Of a stretch of DNA of 64,000 nucleotides, positions 33,802 to 45,715 are shown one piece after another. The notes beneath the pieces were generated by a model. The model was not told where the DNA came from. It saw nothing but the letters and a program-made list of their open reading frames with translations, and searched no databases. The number at the start of each line of letters is the position of its first letter. Within the stretch, counting starts at the first letter, position 1. The translations under genes and the position numbers were made by a program. The stretch is from Ligustrum vulgare (Eukaryota > Streptophyta > Magnoliopsida > Lamiales > Oleaceae), in contig OY743168.1 in NCBI GenBank assembly GCA_963555705.1, positions 92,792,925-92,856,924 on the forward strand, read 5' to 3'.

Positions 33802-35611
33802 TCTATATATATATAAACAAAGTCTTTATTAAAAATAAACACACACACACTTTCCCGCCAAAATAAACTTACTACATTTGGAAATGTTTTGTAAAAAATA
33901 CAAAAATTAAAAAGTAAATAAAAAATGATTGCATTTTAGAAAGTATAATAATTGCAAATTTGAATTACACTTTTGAGCACTACATGTATTTGTTCCCAAA
34001 AAAAAAAAAAAAAATCATTTTGAGCACTTTTAAATTATATAAAAAATAATGATAGTTAAAATTTTTTATTTAAAAACAAAGAATATAATGTTTTCAAGGT
34101 AAAAAAATAGTAATTGAAAAGTTGAGAGAAAAAATATGTATGATTAAAATGTAGTTTAAAAGCGTGTTTTTAAAAATATTTTGTCAAACAGAGTGCTTCA
34201 TTCCAATTCTAAAAAAAGATAATTTAATTTTTTTTAATAATTTATTTTTACTGAATATGATGATTGATTTTAACATAACTATTACTCTCAATATGTATCC
34301 TAAATTCATATTTTTTTTTGTGAAAAACGTGAAAAAATTATATCAAAAGTATCATGAGTCTAATTTAAAAAATAAATAGATAATTCTCTATTATTATAAA
34401 ATATATATTTAAAATCCGTAATTTTGAAATTTTGTTAAATTAATTAAAAAAAATTATTCAAAAATATTCTGCTTAATTATAGTGTAACTAATTTGGTAAA
34501 GTAACATTAAATTATTTCTAAAGATATAAAATTATATTATAAAATGTGTTGAAAAACGTTTAAATAACCCAGAAATGTTTTAGTTTAAAGAACGAAAAAT
34601 GTTTTAGTTTAAAGAACTTAAAAACATTCTTTATATTGTGTATTTTTTATAAGTTTTCCAATTAGATTATATAAAAAATAAAAAATTAAATGACTAATCC
34701 AGAAATTTTCTTTTAAATCGAATAATTTCATACTTGATTGTATATAATTTTTCGTCATATGTGTAATGACAGTTAACAAGAGTTAGAAGTAATCACTCCC
34801 GCATATCGAAATGTATTTGAAAAATCCTATGAGTAACTATCAATATTAAAATTATGTTTAAGCATGTGTTCGATAAACTTGTAAAAATGATTTATTTTGA
34901 AGTTAAAAAATATGTAATATAGGCGTCAAATCGAATATCTCAACAAGAAGTTTAATACAATATAACAAGTTAAAGCAAACTGTAAAAATATTGTCCGTAA
35001 AATCGTCTAAAAGATTAAACGTCAAAGTTTACACTATATTTTTTACTTCATTTTAAATTATATCATTTAAGTTATATAATACTCTGTGTTCATAAAACCT
35101 AAAATGGTTCGACCTGAAAGAGGCAATAGGTGAAGGGTCAGAAAATTGAATTGGGTTGAATCGGGGTCGAATCGATTTTAATTAAAAAATAAATAATTAT
35201 TTCAAAGATTAGAAAATTTTCTAAAAAAAATTATTTTACAAATAAAATGAAATTTACTCATTTTGAGTAAAATTAAATAAACAAAAAATATAATAAAAAT
35301 ATTCTTTACCAATTCAAATCAAATATAGATTTATGGTTTTTAATTTTATTTCAAAATAATTTAATATATATAAAAAAAAAGATAAAAATAACTTATTTCT
35401 TATTTTTTTATTAATTTTGTAAATGTTTAATTTCCTATTTTGATTAATTTTTTTTTTTTTTTAAGTTTTGAATTCAATAATATTTTGTATTAAGATGTTA
35501 TTGTACTATATTTTTATTTGATATGATTGTATAATTAATATATTTTCATAAATTTTGATCGAAATCATTATCACAACTATATTCCCGTGCATCGCACGAG
35601 TAAAATACTAG
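33802..35611 (+). mobile_element. Non-autonomous Helitron, 1810 bp
   Basis: The 5' end is TCTATATATATATAAACAAA after an A (33801), with TTTCCCGCC about 50 nt inside, a phrase also found near the 5' end of the 5493-7233 copy. The 3' end has a CGTGC-ATC-GCACG hairpin (35586-35598), then AGTAAAATA and CTAG (35608-35611), followed by T. The hairpin sequence CCGTGCATCGCACG is shared with the copy at 5493. The interior is AT-rich with no Rep/helicase ORF. Confidence 0.75.
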
Positions 35612-35670
35612 TAATATACAAATATCAATTTCTTCACCTTCTTCTCTATGTCAAGCTCTCAAGCTTAACG

Positions 35671-35682
35671 TGGTATTAGAGC
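35671..35682 (+). other. Copia primer-binding site
   Basis: TGGTATTAGAGC, one mismatch from the standard initiator tRNA-Met PBS. It marks the 5' side of the deleted copia copy; the LTR remnant just upstream is cut by the Helitron end at 35611. Confidence 0.75.
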
Positions 35683-36947
35683 AAATTGCCTCTTCCACTA
35701 TGATTCACCATTATTGATCTTTTGAAGCTTTGTTCGTCAAAACTTGCTTAGAATTCTGATCAATTGAGTGTTGATTAATTACCCTTTTGATCGATCATAT
35801 AATCAATATCCCTAATTTAACTTCAAATTCAGTTCACAATGTTACTGTTTCCCCATCTACAAGCAAATCCACAACTGATGATCCTTCAAATCCTTATTTT
35901 CTTCATCACTTAGATAGTCGCATGTTGTTGTTCTAGTTTCACAGCTTCTTACTGAAGATAAACATGCCCCTCGGAGTAGGGCGCATTTTCTGTGAAAAAT
36001 AAATTGGGTTTCATTGATGGATCAATTGAGAAGCCTAAAGGTTTTGATCTTGATCTCCTTAATTCCCAAACTCGTAACAACAATATAATGATTTCTTGGA
36101 TATTGAATTCTGTTTCTAAAGACGTGTGTAACAAGGGGGAGATTGGTAGGCAGACTTCATAAGTCCATCCATGGTTTAAAGCAGGCTTCAAAACAATGAT
36201 ATTCCAAATTTTCTCATACTCTCACAAGGCTTTGTTCAGTCAAAATCATATTACTCCTTATTCACTAAAGGATTAGCCGGTTCATTTGTAGCCTTGTTGG
36301 TTTATGTCGATGATATCACTGCTCCTAACCTTCACGCTATACAGTCCTTTCGACAAAGTCAATTTAAGCTCAAAGATCTAGGTGACCTGAAGTACTTTCT
36401 TTGTTTGAAAATTGCCCAATCTGTTGCATGTCTTGTTCTATCCCAAAGGCACTATACTTTACAATTACTAGAGGATACTGACTATCTTGCTTGCAATTGC
36501 AAACCTACTTCAGTACTCATAGTTCCAAAGGTTAAACTTAATACATCTGATAGTGAATTCTCTTTGACATCTCTCAGTATCGCAGACTCATCAGAAAGCT
36601 TTTGTATCTTACTTTATCAAGACCTGTCATCACATTCGCTATCCATAAACTTAAGCCAAGTTTTAGCCCATCCTTAGACTCCTCATATCCAGGTTGTTCA
36701 CACCACTTATTGAGGTATTTAAAAAACTTCCCCGGTCAATGCATTTTCTTCTCTTCCTCCCCTTCTCTTCAGCAGAAGGCACTAGTTGATTCTGATTGGT
36801 GGTCATTTCCTCATACAAGAAACTCTATTACAGGTTTCTGAATATTCCTTGGAGATAACCTTGTATCTTGGAAGGCAAAGAAGCAATCCGCCATTTCTCA
36901 TTCCTCAGCTGAAGCAGAGTATAGATCATAAGCATCCACTCAGTGGC
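35683..36947 (+). pseudogene. Internally deleted copia element
   Basis: Gag N-terminal remnants after the PBS (NPYFLHH-like near 35895, VSQLLTEDK near 35938, ISWILNSVSKDV near 36095) run straight into reverse transcriptase (LHKSIHGLKQAS near 36165). The missing middle comprises protease, integrase and the first RT half. The catalytic LVYVDD motif lies near 36295, then FKLKDLGDLKYFLCLKIA (36365-36420) and the RNase H end SSAEAEYRS (about 36900-36930). That last part is cut off at 36948 by another insertion. Many stops. Confidence 0.85.
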
Positions 36948-37549
36948 GGACAGAGAGGGGGGGTCCTGAGTGGTCACGTGACTCCCCAATTTTGAAGTTT
37001 AATTTTTTTTATTGAATGAAGGTAATGTTTGGACTTTGAATAATTGAAATTTATGCGTATTGAATAGATTATTTTAGATGAAATATATGTAAAATATTGT
37101 AGCATGTACTCAGTAAATATAGCCTCTTTTTTGTACCGATTAAAACCTAAATTTTAACCTTGGTCAAAGTCAACAATCAATCTCAATCATAGATTTCATG
37201 GGACCTACAACTTTTCAACCACACATATCATCAATTTTTATCAAAATCTACTAAAAATCTAATTTTAATCTACACTAAACATGAACATAATTGATTGAAA
37301 TTTGAATATGTTAATTGATTATTTAGTGCGATATAATATGTCAATTTCTTTTGAATTATAACGTAGATCTTACTGAAAATAGTTTAGTATATTTGTGAGA
37401 TTGCATATTATTTAGTACATTGACTTTTGTGAATTTGAATTTTATCGTTATTTCTGATCTTTTCCTAAAAAAAAAAAAAAATTCGCCGAACCCCCGTGGG
37501 TTCTACCGCAAACTGTGTCTCCCTACTACAAAATGTCTGCATTCGTCAC
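36948..37549. mobile_element. Possible hAT-like non-autonomous insertion
   Basis: It starts CAGTGGCGGACAGAG and ends with a sequence whose reverse complement is TAGTGACGAATGCAG, so the termini pair imperfectly and resemble the MITE at 17669. It interrupts the copia RNase H. No clear 8-bp duplication was found, so class and right edge are tentative. The interior contains MITE-like fragments (37190-37290). Confidence 0.4.
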
Positions 37550-37554
37550 TACAA

Positions 37555-38045
37555 AATATATAAATTAGCATTTACGGTTTAAATAAGTTTTTAATAATTT
37601 GGATTAGTTATATTTCCCATGTTTAATAACTCTAAAACTTTGACTATAATTCAACTCAAAGTCAATTATTAATTTTAATCATACATTTCGTAGATCCTAC
37701 AACTTTCAACTACACATTCTATCAATTTTTTCTCAAAATCTACTACAAACCTAATTTTATTCTCTACCAAACATGGGCGTTGTTTTTTAAATTTTAATAA
37801 TAATTGTAATAGAATATTATTATTTTATGAATTTTATATTTGTTTTGATTATGTAAAAGTATTAACATTTTACGTATACTTATCGAAATAGATATTGTGG
37901 AAAACAACTTCCGTGCAACGTACATGGTAAATACTAATTTTATACTATATTCATAGTGTTATTAAAATTTATTGTTTAAATTATAAAATCTTCAAATAAC
38001 TCACATTTATGCAGGTATAACTTTAACACAACTGATTAAACAATA
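37555..38045. other. Gene-free stretch with a Helitron-like 3' end
   Basis: AT-rich. At 37911-37937 the sequence CCGTGCAACGTACATGG, a spacer and CTAA followed by T looks like a decayed Helitron 3' end. I could not find the matching 5' end. A MITE fragment (37690-37780, ending ACCAAACATGGGC) is also present. Confidence 0.4.
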
Positions 38046-38048
38046 TTA

Positions 38049-38470
38049 GCCTGTGTTTGATAGCGAGTGTGGATTTGGGTGGAAATAAAATGAATTTCAA
38101 GGAATTGAATTCCAGATAATTGAATTTCTGGGAATTGAAAATTTAATGTGTTTGATTGATTTAATTTTAAAAGTGGAGAATTTTCAACTTTTATTGTTTG
38201 ATTGACATTATTTTCCATGACAAATAAACTAAAATTTTGCTATTTTTATACAAAAAATCTTTTTTAACAACAACAAAATTGATCAAATGCAACGTAAACC
38301 ATTTTCCAAGTTACCTAGAAAATAAAAACTACCCTTTTGGCAAGAAACCATTTGGAGGAAAATGAATCACGTGCCCAAAAAATAGAGATTAAATTCCAGC
38401 CCGTTTTTGTACAACAAACACAAAGAAATGAAAAATGGCATTTTCCATGAAACACAAATCAAACACAACC
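38049..38470. mobile_element. Harbinger-type MITE, family T, copy 1 (422 bp)
   Basis: The ends GCCTGTGTTTGAT and ATCAAACACAACC with TTA duplications (38046-38048 and 38471-38473). The interior has GGAATTGAATTCC-type phrases shared with the copies at about 41237 and 51382. Confidence 0.65.
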
Positions 38471-38473
38471 TTA

Positions 38474-39330
38474 ATGAAATCTCTACTTTTGTTACTCTGT
38501 GATGTGATCCGGGATAGGAGCTCAAATGAGATATCAAGACATGGGCGATGCGACAACATTCTACATGGAAAAATGAGCATGTTTCGTGTTTGGCCTGAAT
38601 TGAGATTCAAATCGGATCAAGCTACCTCTACTCAAAGGATCGCAAAATTATACAGAAGGTTAGTTACGGCCGCAACTAGCTCACTCACAGCCGTAACTCC
38701 ACTAACATCAATTTTCCCAGAACTAAGATTACGGCCGTAAGGGCCTCTATCACTGTCGTAACTACCACAAGCACTTCTTAATCAGTGTGACACTTACGGC
38801 CGTAAGTATCCTTGTCACGGTCGTAACATAGTTTTTTGTTGCACGCCGCTGTTAAGAGTTAGGATTTCGTATTTTTTAAATTATTTTTCCATTTTTACTT
38901 GTTTTAAGGTTTATTTTGGACCTCTATAACGGTTAGGATTTGTTTAATTCCGTTTTGCTAATTTATATTCCATTTTGTTCAATGTAATAGATTAGTTTTG
39001 GTTTTAATAAAAAGTTTATTCATTGATTCAATAATTTATAGGTGGATTCCTATAGTTTTTTTTAGAACTTATCAAAGATCGATTCTTTGTGGCGTTCAAT
39101 CGAACTTATCAAATATTCGTGAAAATATATGTGGTGTTCAAAAATCAGAAATTTATCAAGGAAACTGGACCAACCCTTGTGACGTTTCAAAAGTTTTGGT
39201 TCTTTATTCCGCATCGTCGATTCCGCATCGTAAAGTTTGGGTCAAGATTCCTCCGTCCACAAACAAATCTAGGTTCGAAACTTTCCGGCGTTAATTCTGA
39301 GCTTCGTTCCTTATCACTCTAATGAGATAG
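38474..39330. repeat. LTR-like debris with TTACGGCCGTAA motifs
   Basis: Not coding. Six variants of the palindrome TTACGGCCGTAA lie between 38660 and 38830. Downstream sequence (about 38980-39320, GGTGGATTCCTATAG) resembles the tail and leader of an LTR retrotransposon, probably gypsy, but no paired LTR is visible. Confidence 0.35.
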
Positions 39331-39874
39331 TGTCTACTTGGTATATGTGACAAACACATGACATTGTTTCAAAAAACTTCTCCATTTCAACAATATTCAA
39401 TATGCAAATGAGACAAATTATTATTTGTTTTCTAGAAAATTGAAAGAGAGATAAATGCATTGATTGGGTAGAAATTGTTAAATTAATTGTAGAGAGAATG
39501 TCTAAACATTATATACCACATAAGCATTTTTTTTATTTGTCAAAAAAGATAGACATTGTATCTTGAAATTATCTCAATGGATGCTCTCATAGACCATATT
39601 ATCATTTAATTATTATAAAAAATATGCACCATTTAAACATGAAACAAACCCTAAACGCTAATTAATTAAATCTTAAAGCTTAACGGCGCACCAAAACAGA
39701 ATTCAAAAGCAACACATATTCCCACCAAAAAGTAGCGCGCAGTTTGTCATGGTCTTAATTTGCTACTCGCTTTTCCAGATTCTTTCCCCCACTACAATTT
39801 CTTTTGGCAATTCATTATCAGCATAACAACCTTTGTAACCGTTATGAAACAGAACAATTTCTTGATCAACAAAG
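39331..39874. other. 5' flank of the first EF-hand gene
   Basis: AT-rich with no ORF. I could not place a TATA box with confidence. A CT-rich stretch near 39775-39800 precedes the ATG by about 80 nt. Confidence 0.4.
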
Positions 39875-40165
39875 ATGGCTATCATGTGCTATATACAGGT
39901 CTTGAAGCCCAACAAAGAGATGACAGTGGATGAATTCAAAACCTGGCTCCGCAGCTTCGTCGCGGACAAGGATGGTCGTATCAGCCGTGAAGAGCTGCAA
40001 GAAGCCCTCCGGAGCCTTCACGTGTGGTTCGGCTGGTGGAAATCCCGCCGGGGAATGAAGGTGGCAGATTCTGATCATTCGGGGCATATTGATAATTCCA
40101 AGGAGATCGAAAAGTTGGCGAATTACACCCAGCAACACTTGAGTATGAAGATCTATGAAAACTAG
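39875..40165 (+). CDS. Small EF-hand protein, copy A (96 aa)
   Basis: A single-exon ORF with a good ATG (AAAGATGGCT). Two EF-hand regions are present: residues about 25-55 (FKTWLRSFVADKDGRISREELQ in two parts) and about 60-80 (MKVADSDHSGHIDNSKEIEKL). It is a paralogue of the gene at 50939. Its calcium loops have decayed: the first loop has Val where Asp (position 1) is expected, and the second has one extra residue before the final Glu. Calcium binding is therefore doubtful. The family is a plant group of short two-EF-hand proteins of unclear function. It could be a drifting gene or an early pseudogene. Confidence 0.7.
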   Translation: MAIMCYIQVLKPNKEMTVDEFKTWLRSFVADKDGRISREELQEALRSLHVWFGWWKSRRGMKVADSDHSGHIDNSKEIEKLANYTQQHLSMKIYEN

Positions 40166-40169
40166 TGGT

Positions 40170-41236
40170 GAATTTTGGACAATGTAATGAAATAATACTA
40201 GAAAAATGCTACAACCTACAAGTACACTGCGCAGTGTACCATCCCCTCTCCACTCCCCTCCATGTGAGGGGGTGGTACAAACACCGCACCGCACTTATAG
40301 TAGAGCCCTATATAATAACCGTCTTCGATATGAATATTACTAAGCCTATGTTTGGCAAAATGTTGCTTATAAAATAAGAAGCGACGTCAAAATTTCATTG
40401 GTCCACTTTTTTTAAAGTCAAAAATAGTAGATGAAAATCTTTGAGTAATCGAAACTGTTGACTTTTATAAAAATGGTCCGTGAGATGTTGTCATGTGTCC
40501 GTTTGAAAACAACATTTTTTTCTTCCAAAAAGAGTATGATTTGTCCATCAAATATATAGTTATTTTCTATGCATCACAAGATCCACTTTACAAATTGTTT
40601 CGCGCAGGTGTGTTTTGCTTGAGCTAACAATTAAAATGGATCGGTCGAAAGTGTAAGAGATAAACCTCTTGAGACAAAGTCTCAAAAATGATGTTTAAAC
40701 TAAGAACTTGATTACACAAGACGTCTCCAAGGAGTGCAAGCATGCAGTTTAAACTAGGATAAGTTTTAAGATCTAAGATAAAAGATTACATCTCTATTTT
40801 GAGAGTTTTGATTTGTTGGCCTTCTAAACTTTTACTATATATACATATCGAAATAAATTACATACTACTATTTGAATATCTAACTTGCTTCCTTCACTAC
40901 GTAACTTGCTCATGATGCGAAAATCGTTTATAGATAACCATATGAATTGTTGGATGAGTTGTAAGAACCGTTTCTTTACTCCTAACATGCTTGATCGCCC
41001 AATAGCTCAGATGTTCTTGTAGTTGCCCAATCGCTCAGACTCCTCCACATCTGACATCACCCTGTCATTTATAATGGGCTCTTATGTTTAGGACCTTCAT
41101 GTTAGGCCTCAAATTGAGTATTTTTGTGTCAAAACAAATTATACTCATTTATTAGTTACGAGTGAAGAAAACAAATAATTTATATTAAATTGTGATTGAG
41201 TCTATACTAAGAACCAATTGTCTCAAAAGATTTTGG
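40170..41236. other. Gene-free stretch
   Basis: No gene. A short inverted segment occurs at about 40214-40285 (CACTGCGCAGTG palindrome and GGAGGGGAGT-type complements). The rest is AT-rich. Confidence 0.45.
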
Positions 41237-41744
41237 ATATGTTTGATTGCAAGAGTGGAAATAAAACGAATTTCAGGGAATTGAATTTTTAGGAATTGAA
41301 TTTTTGGGAATTTGAAGTTTAATGTATTTGATTGGTTTAATTTTCTAGATGGAAAAGGTGAGAAAATTTTCAAGTATTTTTGTTTGATTAACATTTTTTC
41401 TATGGCAAATAAAGTAATATTTTGCTATTTTAACCTTTTTTTTTACTTTTTATATTCATTTGTACTTGATAATAATAATGTTATTTTTTGATAAAAAAAA
41501 AGTCAATTAACAACAACAAAATTGATCAAACGTGTGCAAAATTATTTCCCAACTAATCAAGGAAACAATTTCTCAACAAATAGCATGGCAAATGATTTCC
41601 TCATTTATGTGGAAAATGGGCGCGTGCGTGGAATACAAAGTGAGAAGATTTTCCTTGCCAAATTTTACAATCAAACAGAATTATTTAAGCGAAGGTGGGA
41701 TTTTTTTCCTTTTCCATGGCAAATCACGGCCAATCAAACAGGAT
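41237..41744. mobile_element. Harbinger-type MITE, family T, copy 2 (about 510 bp)
   Basis: GATATGTTTGATTG at the left and CAATCAAACAGGAT at the right, with the same interior phrases as copy 1 (GAATTTCAGGGAATTGAA, then TTTAATTTTCTAG). The target duplication is not clear here. Confidence 0.6.
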
Positions 41745-41859
41745 AGCAATAGTGTGTTTCTTTTGTTGGATATTGGTTAAATAAATCGAAAATTGAAAAT
41801 CGATTAAAGTGATTTTGTGTCGACTTCGGCCTAATATTCAAAAGCTCGACTCAATCTGT

Positions 41860-42500
41860 TTAGGCAAAATTGTTTGCCACTTCGTCGCTTCGGGGCGCAC
41901 AAACGGGGATCGACCTATCCGGTCAGGTCGCGGGGGTCGAGGGGCCTGCGTCCCCCCGTGGGGGGTTGCCCCCGAAAGAGAAATTTGATTTCTTTGCATG
42001 TATTGAATGGTATATTTGGCATTTCGAAAACCAATATCGGATGAATGAGAAATTACGGAAAATGACGAAAATCAGGTCAAAATATTTGACCGTGCGACCG
42101 CACGGTTAGTAAACCGCGTGATCACACGTCAAAATTAATGTCCGGTTTTTTTAGTAAAACCGTGCGGCCGCACGATTGTCCGGCTAGGAGGTACCTTTTC
42201 ATAAATGTGCATTGTTTGGAAAGGGTGCATGGTTTGGGCCTCAACCACTTCATCCACACCCTTTCATGATCTATAAATATGACCCTTTGAGTGTCCTATT
42301 CCTCACTTTTTTGATATGGAAAACTCTCTCATCCTCACTTCTCTCCAAAATCAAAATTATTTCATTTGTTTTGATATTATTTCATTTCATCTTTGGAGTA
42401 CATAAGCCTAATTTTGGTTGGTTGTACTTGTGTTTTGGAGTGCTACAAACACAAGTGTAGCCGTTGTATCTTGGGAGTCGATTGCCGAAATCCGTAGGCA
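41860..42500 (+). repeat. Probable solo or truncated LTR
   Basis: A GC-rich block (CGTCCCCCCGTGGGGGGTTGCC palindrome in two halves at about 41950-41972), a palindrome CCGTGCGGCCGCACG near 42161, then a TATA-like CTATAAATATGACC (42270) and a T-rich 3' part to AGGCACCGTTGCTGG (about 42500). This layout is that of an LTR with promoter. No second copy or coding region is in the window, so the boundaries are approximate. Confidence 0.4.
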
Positions 42501-42799
42501 CCGTTGCTGGGCAAATTCGACTTAAGGACAAAGAGTTCAACTCTTACCTCGGCTTTGTCCCTCTTTTCTTCTTCTTCTTATTTTTACTTTCCTTAACGTT
42601 ACTCTGTCCAAATTTCGGCTTGGATTTACAAATTTTCATTCTACTTATTTGGCGTCACTATTCACAAATCCACCCAACATCTTTTTCTGTCTTAGAAGCT
42701 AACCTAACCAAGCTAACATGCACAGCTAACTTCGATTGTTCGATAGTTCGATTGCAAGCACAATTCTCACTTAAGGGTTTGGTTGCACATAAATACTTA

Positions 42800-42972
42800 G
42801 TCCCTGTTTGAGCTTCATTATTTGAGAAATATTGTGGGTTTGAATCGTATTTTTGGGGGAATGTGTAATTAAAAATTATTTGAAAAGTCAAATATTGAAC
42901 TTGACTAAAATGGATGATTAAGATTGAATATTTTGAAAACTTGATTTTAAAAAAATTGGGATCAAACTGGGG
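42800..42972. mobile_element. MITE-like element, CCCTGTTTGA termini
   Basis: GTCCCTGTTTGAGC at the left and ATCAAACTGGGGC at the right pair imperfectly around 170 bp of AT-rich DNA. Confidence 0.45.
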
Positions 42973-43744
42973 CTTAGATCACGTTGCATGTAGTTGGCTT
43001 GACTCATTAGGTAATCGCCATGGTTTTCAAATCAGTTCAGCTCGGGCCAAAAATTGGGCAAGACAGCCCCTAAAATTCGACTAGGTCAAACCCCAATGAC
43101 CTGTGCTCGAGTTTGACCTGACTTTTGTCTATTTCTTTATTTTCTAAAATTTTAAAATATTTATTAATATTATTTTATTCTCAAGTAGACCCTCTAACCG
43201 TTGATCGGGTCGATTACTAAGCCGAGACCGAAAACATTGACAATCTGAATTATGTAGTTTTTCTGAGCCTTACCTTTAAATTCTAAGAGCATTGTTAACA
43301 TTAGCCTATGTTCAGCGACAGGGTCAAAGGGAATTTGATTTATTTTGTTGATTTATTTGTGTTTTTAAGTAAGATGTGAAATTAAAAATTGAAAAGAAAA
43401 AATGTATATAATTAAGAAGTGATAATGAAAAATTGTGTAAATTAAATTTTGTGTCTTTTTTAATTTAATGTGTGCCGCCAAACTTTCCTTCTTTCCTTCT
43501 ATAAATAGTAAAGTAATGAACCAAACTCAACTAAATGGATTTGAGAATCTTGACTCTTGAGTTCAAAAGCCGTATCCCATTGATTCCGATTTGAGAATTC
43601 GGTGGATGAGGATGAACCTAATATTAAAAATTGAAACATTAGTCCCCAACTTATTCATTTTATTGCAATTCAATCTATTATTTTGACACCATCTTTCTCG
43701 TCTTATCTTTTCCCTATTTTCCTTCTATTAGTGCAAAAAAAATG
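42973..43744. other. Gene-free stretch before the LTR element
   Basis: No gene; AT-rich with a few GC-richer phrases (CGACTAGGTCAAACCCC). Ends at the TTTGG target site. Confidence 0.5.
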
Positions 43745-43749
43745 TTTGG

Positions 43750-43978
43750 TGTTATAAAATATTATTAGAAACTAGGTAAAATTAGGTTTTGAATGAAAAA
43801 TTACTCTTATGCCCCTGTAAAATTTACATATTACGATTGTGCCATTATTCACCCCTATAAATATGAGCCTATATTCATTTTCTAATTTACACTTCTTGGA
43901 ATTGGAATGAAGAATTCTCTCAATTCTCTCCATCTCTCTCTCTCTAATTCTTGTTAAGTTTTTGATAGTTTTACAACA
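43750..43978 (+). repeat. 5' LTR (229 bp)
   Basis: TG...CA bounded. Contains CCCCTATAAATATG as a likely TATA box (about 43852) and a CT microsatellite near 43935. It differs from the 3' LTR by a handful of substitutions and the microsatellite length, so insertion was fairly recent. Confidence 0.9.
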
Positions 43979-43980
43979 CG

Positions 43981-43993
43981 TTATCAGCACGAG
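43981..43993 (+). other. Primer-binding site
   Basis: TTATCAGCACGAG, two nucleotides after the LTR. This type of PBS is seen in one group of plant copia elements. Confidence 0.65.
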
Positions 43994-45479
43994 TCTCTAT
44001 CCAATTGAGTAATATGACGGGAATATGCTCTACAGTTGCATCTAAATGATGAACCTCTGTATCAGAAACCAGATTATTATTAATCATCATTTATACATCA
44101 TAGATTAGAAAATCAATTCCAAGTCTATAGAAAAATTGGAGAAATTGTGTAACCCGAAATTTCAAAGAATTCACGCCAAACCGTATATCCAAACGATGAT
44201 TGGAGACCAGATCCGTGACGACGGCGACGGGACTATCCTCCGACATTGGCGCGTGTCGACGGCAGAGTCACCGGCGCGGCGGCGCGTGAGGCCCACGCGC
44301 AGACGTTCGAAGTGGCGCGTGATGGAGATTCCGGCGACGATGTCAACAAGAAGTTTGTTCGTCTTGATGTTCTTGATTTTTCTATGATCTTACTTTTCTG
44401 TTTTGTGCAGTTTTGAAGTTTTCCGGCGGTCGAACGTGGCAATTTTCTTAAAAATCGTTTTTGGAGAACTTTCGACGGGATTTTGAACTTCAAACCAAAA
44501 GTAAGTTTGTTCTAAATTAAATTTCAAACCTATTGACGGTTTCGATTTATCCATATGAGCAATATATTAAAATATGGACAATTTTGCCCTTGGTAATACA
44601 TAAAAGTATATTAATCGTAAATTAACGATTAATATGTGATCAACAAAGATAAATTAAAATTTTTAAACAAGGTATAAGTAATAATCATTGTCATACCGTA
44701 ACGGATTGGATTATTATGAATACCTTGACTGGATTTATACCTTAACTGGATATGACTCATTATCGTAACGGATTGGACTATTATGAATACCTTGACTGGA
44801 AGATATGACTCGCTCACTCATGAAAGGTAATTATTTCATTATGTTGACACCGCCTATATGGTCAGTCTATCGATTGAATATATGGAATACTTTACATATA
44901 TTCATATTGTATATTATTTTAGAAACACCTCAGTTGTTGGTTAATTCTAACATATTAGAGGATGTTGTCAACATATATACGTGGTAGTATAACCCCAGTA
45001 TTATTATTGTTAATATATATACAATATTATTATTATTTGATACTTCATTAAATGATACCAGAAGTTATCAATACTAAAATTAGAAAATATTTTATCAAAT
45101 GATACCAGAAGTTATCATTACCAAAAAGTTGGTAAATGTTGATAAAAATATTTTATCCAATGGTACCAGAAGTTACCAATATCTGTATTTGAAAGGGTGG
45201 ATGAAAATTATTCAACAAGAGAATGTTGATGTATGATAACATAATATCACATGATAGCACGGACATAGCTAATGTGAAAATAATCTCATCGATATTATGA
45301 GATGAATATTAGATGATAAGTGTCTGGAAAAGTTCTTGCACGAGCACTTATGTATTCCAGAGGAAGTACATATTTACTCCAGAAGAAGTAAAAATTATTA
45401 TCTAAACATACTGAAATGATATTATTATTATTGCTCCTGAAGAAGTATAAACGAGTCATACATGCAAAATACAAAAGGG

Positions 45480-45715
45480 AGAAACATTTATGATCCTCAA
45501 AATTAGAGATGTGTTTCGGGAGTAGCCGTATCCTACCACCTCTGATCTTTTGAGGAAATAAAGAAAAATGTGTGTTTCAAGAATAATAATACTTCGTACT
45601 CTACCACCTTAAATCTTTAAGTTACACAAGATTAAACATTGATAAAATCCTAGAAATTTATGGTGTGTCTCAAGAGTGAGAATACTCCGTACTCTACCAC
45701 CACCTATTCTAGGGT
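45480..45715 (+). repeat. Three 'ACTCTACCACC' modules with hairpin arms
   Basis: Three diverged copies carry GTGTKTC...GAGT, a variable part, CGTACTCTACCACC (first copy CGTATCCTACCACC) and a pairing arm. Arms: CCTCAAAA with TTTTGAGG (about 45494-45556) and CCTAGAA with TTCTAGG (about 45651-45715). The last one ends where the antisense LOG copy begins. Confidence 0.6.

Noticed and set aside
41870..42109. 79-codon Gly/Pro-rich frame
   Set aside because: Falls in a GC-rich LTR-like block with palindromes; no domain.
44136..44387. 83-codon Arg-rich frame in the LTR element leader
   Set aside because: GC-rich leader sequence after the PBS; no gag motif and short.
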